Source: Chryseolinea sp. H1M3-3
GTDB lineage: Bacteria; Bacteroidota; Bacteroidia; Cytophagales; Cyclobacteriaceae
DNA length: 64,000 bases
Reading direction: 5' to 3'
Assembly: GCF_029360725.1 (NCBI RefSeq)
Contig: NZ_JARKMY010000010.1
Span: 310,001-374,000, forward strand
The notes beneath the pieces are model-generated. The model saw only the letters and a program-made list of their open reading frames with translations. It was not told the DNA's origin and ran no database searches. A program made the translations under genes and the position numbers. Below are positions 61,066-64,000 of this stretch, piece by piece (within the stretch, counting starts at the first letter, position 1; the number at the start of each line of letters is the position of its first letter).

Positions 61066-62358
61066 ATGGTGAATGATACTTTTTCAGCTGTGAATAAATT
61101 TGTAAAACAAATATTCATGGTCCTTTATCCGTTTCACCCAATATTGGCCTGGATGATTTATTCTGCTACAAAAAAGCCCATCAACTTTTTTTTAAGCATT
61201 TTATTAATTCCGATTGCGATGTATTTCATCATTGACTCCAACAGGAAGTTGCCAAGGTATTTAATCTACTTCATCATCTTTACCCTTTACCATTTATGCA
61301 GTGCGTTTATAAATGATACAATTCCGAAGGATACCACCAAGCTGTACTTTATCCTTACTGATCCCAATGTATTGGCTGTCCTCTTTTTTATAGCTGTTGA
61401 AAATACAAATTTTGACGGGAGATTTATGGACAAGATGAGTAACCGCATCTTTGTTATTGTGTTAGTCTCTCTTGTAGTAAGTCTTATTCAAATAAAAATA
61501 CCTACATTTTTTTTTAATACAAATACAGATGAAGACCTACTTTACATTGGAGAAAGTAGAAATTTTTCTATCTACAGTTGGACCGGCTTAAATTCCCTGG
61601 GTATTACATTTCCAATTTTGGTTTCCATTTTATTAAGTACGTACGAGTTAAAAAGACCAGCATTGCCTTTGGTGGCTCTTTGTGGAATTGTTGTTTCTTT
61701 TTTAACCCGGACCCGATATGTTATGTTATCCATGATCGTGGTGTTATCGCAATTATTCTTTAATACCAAAACTTCTATTAAGAAAAGAGTATCGTTGGTG
61801 TTGATGTTTGCAGCGGGTATATTTTTAATTGTGGCAGTGGGTTACAATATGGGATATGATATCAATGAAGTTATAAATACGAGGGTACTTGAGAAGAATT
61901 CAGATATGGCCTCGGCAAAAGCGAGAGTTTTATCTTATGAAGTTTTTCTGGTAGTGTTTCCTGATAGCCCTTGGTTTGGGGTTGGGCCTGAAACCAGAAA
62001 AGATGTGATTGATCTATTGGGAGGCGAAGCACCTATTATACACGTAGGGTACCTCTCCTATTTGTATTTTTATGGAATAGTAGGTTGCCTTCCACTTTTC
62101 CTTGCTGTATTTTTTTTATTAAGAAATGCATGGATGATTGGCAATCGATACAATTTTTGGGGCAGCTACTATGGTTTGTTAGCTTTTTGTGTAGCCAACA
62201 TTACCATGGTTTATTTTAATTTCAGTGAAATGGGGATCGTCCTTGCCGTAATTTATTTAAGGTACTTCAATCACAAATCCTCATTAATTTTAAATGATCA
62301 AATACCTTTGAGGGAAGAGCCTGAAGATAATATTAAAATAGAAATTCAAAATCAATAG
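61066..62358 (+). CDS. Wzy/O-antigen-polymerase-like membrane protein
   Basis: A 430-residue integral membrane protein with about ten hydrophobic helices and a large periplasmic loop around residues 280-330 (VFPDSPWFGVGPETRK, typical of the O-antigen ligase/polymerase family). This family joins repeat units in the periplasm. It is the only polymerase candidate in the visible part of the locus and lies 70 bases after the glycosyltransferase gene. Confidence 0.85.
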   Translation: MVNDTFSAVNKFVKQIFMVLYPFHPILAWMIYSATKKPINFFLSILLIPIAMYFIIDSNRKLPRYLIYFIIFTLYHLCSAFINDTIPKDTTKLYFILTDPNVLAVLFFIAVENTNFDGRFMDKMSNRIFVIVLVSLVVSLIQIKIPTFFFNTNTDEDLLYIGESRNFSIYSWTGLNSLGITFPILVSILLSTYELKRPALPLVALCGIVVSFLTRTRYVMLSMIVVLSQLFFNTKTSIKKRVSLVLMFAAGIFLIVAVGYNMGYDINEVINTRVLEKNSDMASAKARVLSYEVFLVVFPDSPWFGVGPETRKDVIDLLGGEAPIIHVGYLSYLYFYGIVGCLPLFLAVFFLLRNAWMIGNRYNFWGSYYGLLAFCVANITMVYFNFSEMGIVLAVIYLRYFNHKSSLILNDQIPLREEPEDNIKIEIQNQ

Positions 62359-62407
62359 TATTATTGTTCAATCTTTTATGCTTCCCCTATTTCTAAAATG
62401 TTTGTAG

Positions 62408-63025
62408 ATGAAAAAAAACTTATACACACGACTAACAGAAGATAACGGAAGTTGGTGGATTCATAAGATTGACAACTTTACGATGTCGTGCTACCAATTA
62501 TATTCAACAACTTTGATGAGGATCATTTCTTTTTTCAGAGGAGTATCGATAGATGTTGGTTGCCGTTTTTTTGGTTTGACTCACTTTCGACGTTTCCCTT
62601 CCTCAACTATACACGTTGGTAAAGACTGTGTTTTCAGATCAGATCAAACTTCAAATCTAATTGGTGTCAACCATCCATGTATTCTATCAACGCATTTTGA
62701 AAAATCTGAAATAAGGATTGGAGACCATTGCGGGTTCAGTGGCGTTACTATAGGCGCTGCCCGCGAAATAAGAATCGGCAACAATGTTCTATGCGGCGCT
62801 AATTGTGTAATTACCGATTTTGACTGGCACCTTGATCTCCGAAACACACCACCTGCACCTGTGATAATTCATGATAATGTTTGGATAGGGCTGAACACGG
62901 TAATACTTAAAGGCGTTGAAATAGGAGCGAATTCAGTCATTGGAGCAAACAGCCTGGTGGTTCACAATATTCCCTCAAATGTCATTGCAGCTGGAAATCC
63001 CTGCAAAGTAATTAAAGCCCGGTAA
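62408..63025 (+). CDS. Hexapeptide-repeat acyltransferase (LbH fold)
   Basis: A 205-residue protein. The N-terminal half is helical; from about residue 88 hexapeptide repeats form a left-handed beta-helix (IRIGDHCGFSGVTIGA, IRIGNNVLCGANCVITDFDWH, VWIGLNTVILKGVEIGANSVIGANSLVV). This is the WbbJ/maltose-acetyltransferase-like group that transfers acyl groups to sugars. The catalytic histidine lies in DFDWHLD. The next gene starts two bases after its stop. Confidence 0.9.
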   Translation: MKKNLYTRLTEDNGSWWIHKIDNFTMSCYQLYSTTLMRIISFFRGVSIDVGCRFFGLTHFRRFPSSTIHVGKDCVFRSDQTSNLIGVNHPCILSTHFEKSEIRIGDHCGFSGVTIGAAREIRIGNNVLCGANCVITDFDWHLDLRNTPPAPVIIHDNVWIGLNTVILKGVEIGANSVIGANSLVVHNIPSNVIAAGNPCKVIKAR

Positions 63026-63026
63026 A

Positions 63027-64000
63027 ATGAGCATCGTAATCTTTGGCGATCTTTTTACTTTTCCCGAAGGTAGCGCCGCTACTAACAGAGTATACACCTA
63101 TGCCAAAGGTTTTATTGCAAATGGAATATCTGTTCATGTAATTTGTCTCACTAATGTCGCGGATCCTAAACAAGGGGTTGTTGATAGCATTCATTACTAT
63201 CATCCCCTCGCACAAGAAACAAGAAGTAAGAATCTCCTAATTCGCCGTTGGAAAAGATTAAAGGAATTTTACGAAACTTATCTTCTGATCAAGAAAATCA
63301 ATCAGGCAGATAAGATTATAGCGGTTAATAGTTGGAGTAATGCCATTGTTATACACCTCTTTGGATATCTTTTTGCCAGATCGGTTCGTACCAAGTTTAT
63401 TATTGAATGCAGCGAGCATCCTTTAAGATTTTACCAATCAGGCTTCCTGAAAAAAAAACGCGGGCTCGCTAATTTTTTTATTGAATCATCTATTGCAGAC
63501 GGGATATTTTGTATATCACATTATTTAATGACCTTCTACACCGAACAACGCATCGATACGCGTAAATTATTTCTCGTACCCAGCACGGTAGATCCTGACA
63601 GATTTAATAAAGTTAAAAATAAACCTGTCGACTATGATTATATCGGTTATTTTGGATCATTAACATTTTCAAGAGATAACGTTGATCTGTTAATTGAAGC
63701 ATTCGCTGAGTTTAGTAAACTACATCCCAACGTCAATCTTATCCTTGGAGGGTTTTGTTCAGAGAGTGAAAGAAATGACATTGAAAAATTAATTTCAACA
63801 TTGAATATCAAAAGCAGGGTGTTGTTGTTAGATTATTTAACGCGAGAAGAAATTGTACAATATATAGCGCATGCAAATATACTCGTAATGGTTAGAAGTC
63901 ATGATTTCCAATCACAGGCCTCCTACCCTTCTAAGCTCACTGAATTTCTGGCCAGTGCCAGGCCTGTAATTTCAGTCAATGTCGGCGAGATCCCTTTATA
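63027..64000 (+). CDS. Glycosyltransferase family 4-like, partial
   Basis: The frame opens with ATG at 63027 and remains open to the right edge (324 codons), so the C-terminus is missing. The sequence begins IVIFGDLFTFPEGSAATNRVYTYAKGFIANG, with KLFLVPSTVDPDRFN and YPSKLTEFLASARPVISVNVGEIPL near the end, typical of GT4 donor domains. It is part of the exopolysaccharide locus, immediately after the acyltransferase gene. The truncation is an edge effect. Confidence 0.88.
   Translation, partial: MSIVIFGDLFTFPEGSAATNRVYTYAKGFIANGISVHVICLTNVADPKQGVVDSIHYYHPLAQETRSKNLLIRRWKRLKEFYETYLLIKKINQADKIIAVNSWSNAIVIHLFGYLFARSVRTKFIIECSEHPLRFYQSGFLKKKRGLANFFIESSIADGIFCISHYLMTFYTEQRIDTRKLFLVPSTVDPDRFNKVKNKPVDYDYIGYFGSLTFSRDNVDLLIEAFAEFSKLHPNVNLILGGFCSESERNDIEKLISTLNIKSRVLLLDYLTREEIVQYIAHANILVMVRSHDFQSQASYPSKLTEFLASARPVISVNVGEIPL

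Noticed and set aside
1-64000. tRNA or rRNA genes
   Set aside because: No TPsiC-like GGTTCGAATCC with a matching acceptor stem and no rRNA-like block was seen on either strand by eye; a covariance-model search would be decisive.

Overview
The window is a chromosomal stretch of a Bacteroidota member, most likely of the order Cytophagales. The evidence is the gene content: orphan MacB/FtsX-type permeases of about 800 residues, LytTR two-component pairs, many Spy-II-style small lipoproteins, and SusC-plug-like mini-domains. Promoters of the Bacteroidota type (TTTG, 19-20 bases, TAnnTTTG) lie very close to start codons, and Shine-Dalgarno sequences are rare. No rRNA, tRNA, CRISPR array, prophage or insertion sequence was recognised. 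Most of the window reads as ordinary core and accessory chromosome.

Layout. 1-8.9 kb: a partial DUF1080 protein, DUF1015, an ECF41-type sigma factor followed by an azoreductase and an NTF2-like protein, a block of short palindromic repeats, a secreted PHP phosphoesterase, a membrane protein and an M14 carboxypeptidase. 9-13 kb: a TonB-C/beta-barrel protein, a J-domain protein and a membrane protein in one tight cassette, then small SnoaL, VOC and DinB proteins. 13-18.5 kb: an M16 peptidase pair (one catalytic, one not) and a LytS/LytTR two-component system. 18.7-21.1 kb: rtcB with a TPR gene, behind a striking leader with a canonical promoter, a 25-codon ORF and an intrinsic terminator. 21-33 kb: CDGSH, J/KTSC, DJ-1, lipoproteins, an OMPLA-like barrel, DinB, PepSY-like and lipocalin-like proteins, and one MacB/FtsX permease. 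33-43 kb: a serine hydrolase, a plug-like mini-protein, two AraC regulators, a cluster of very small genes including a CsbD-like protein, a BLUF photoreceptor, an acyl-CoA dehydrogenase, a kelch protein and a second plug-like mini-protein. 43-53.5 kb: rhodanese, GlcG-like, aldo/keto reductase, a matrixin-like lipoprotein, a lipoprotein-Hsp20 pair with an unusually strong ribosome binding site, and a second MacB/FtsX permease. 54-64 kb: an exopolysaccharide locus (Wza-like export lipoprotein, Wzc-like BY-kinase, flippase, methyltransferase, glycosyltransferase, Wzy-like polymerase, acyltransferase, second glycosyltransferase) running off the right edge.

The most interesting signals are: the rtcB leader (possible attenuation or a small protein/sRNA gene), the small-protein cluster beside the BLUF gene, two paralogous stand-alone TonB-receptor-plug-like secreted proteins, and the barrel/J-domain/membrane cassette. 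Functions are given by family recognition from the translated sequence; no database search was run.
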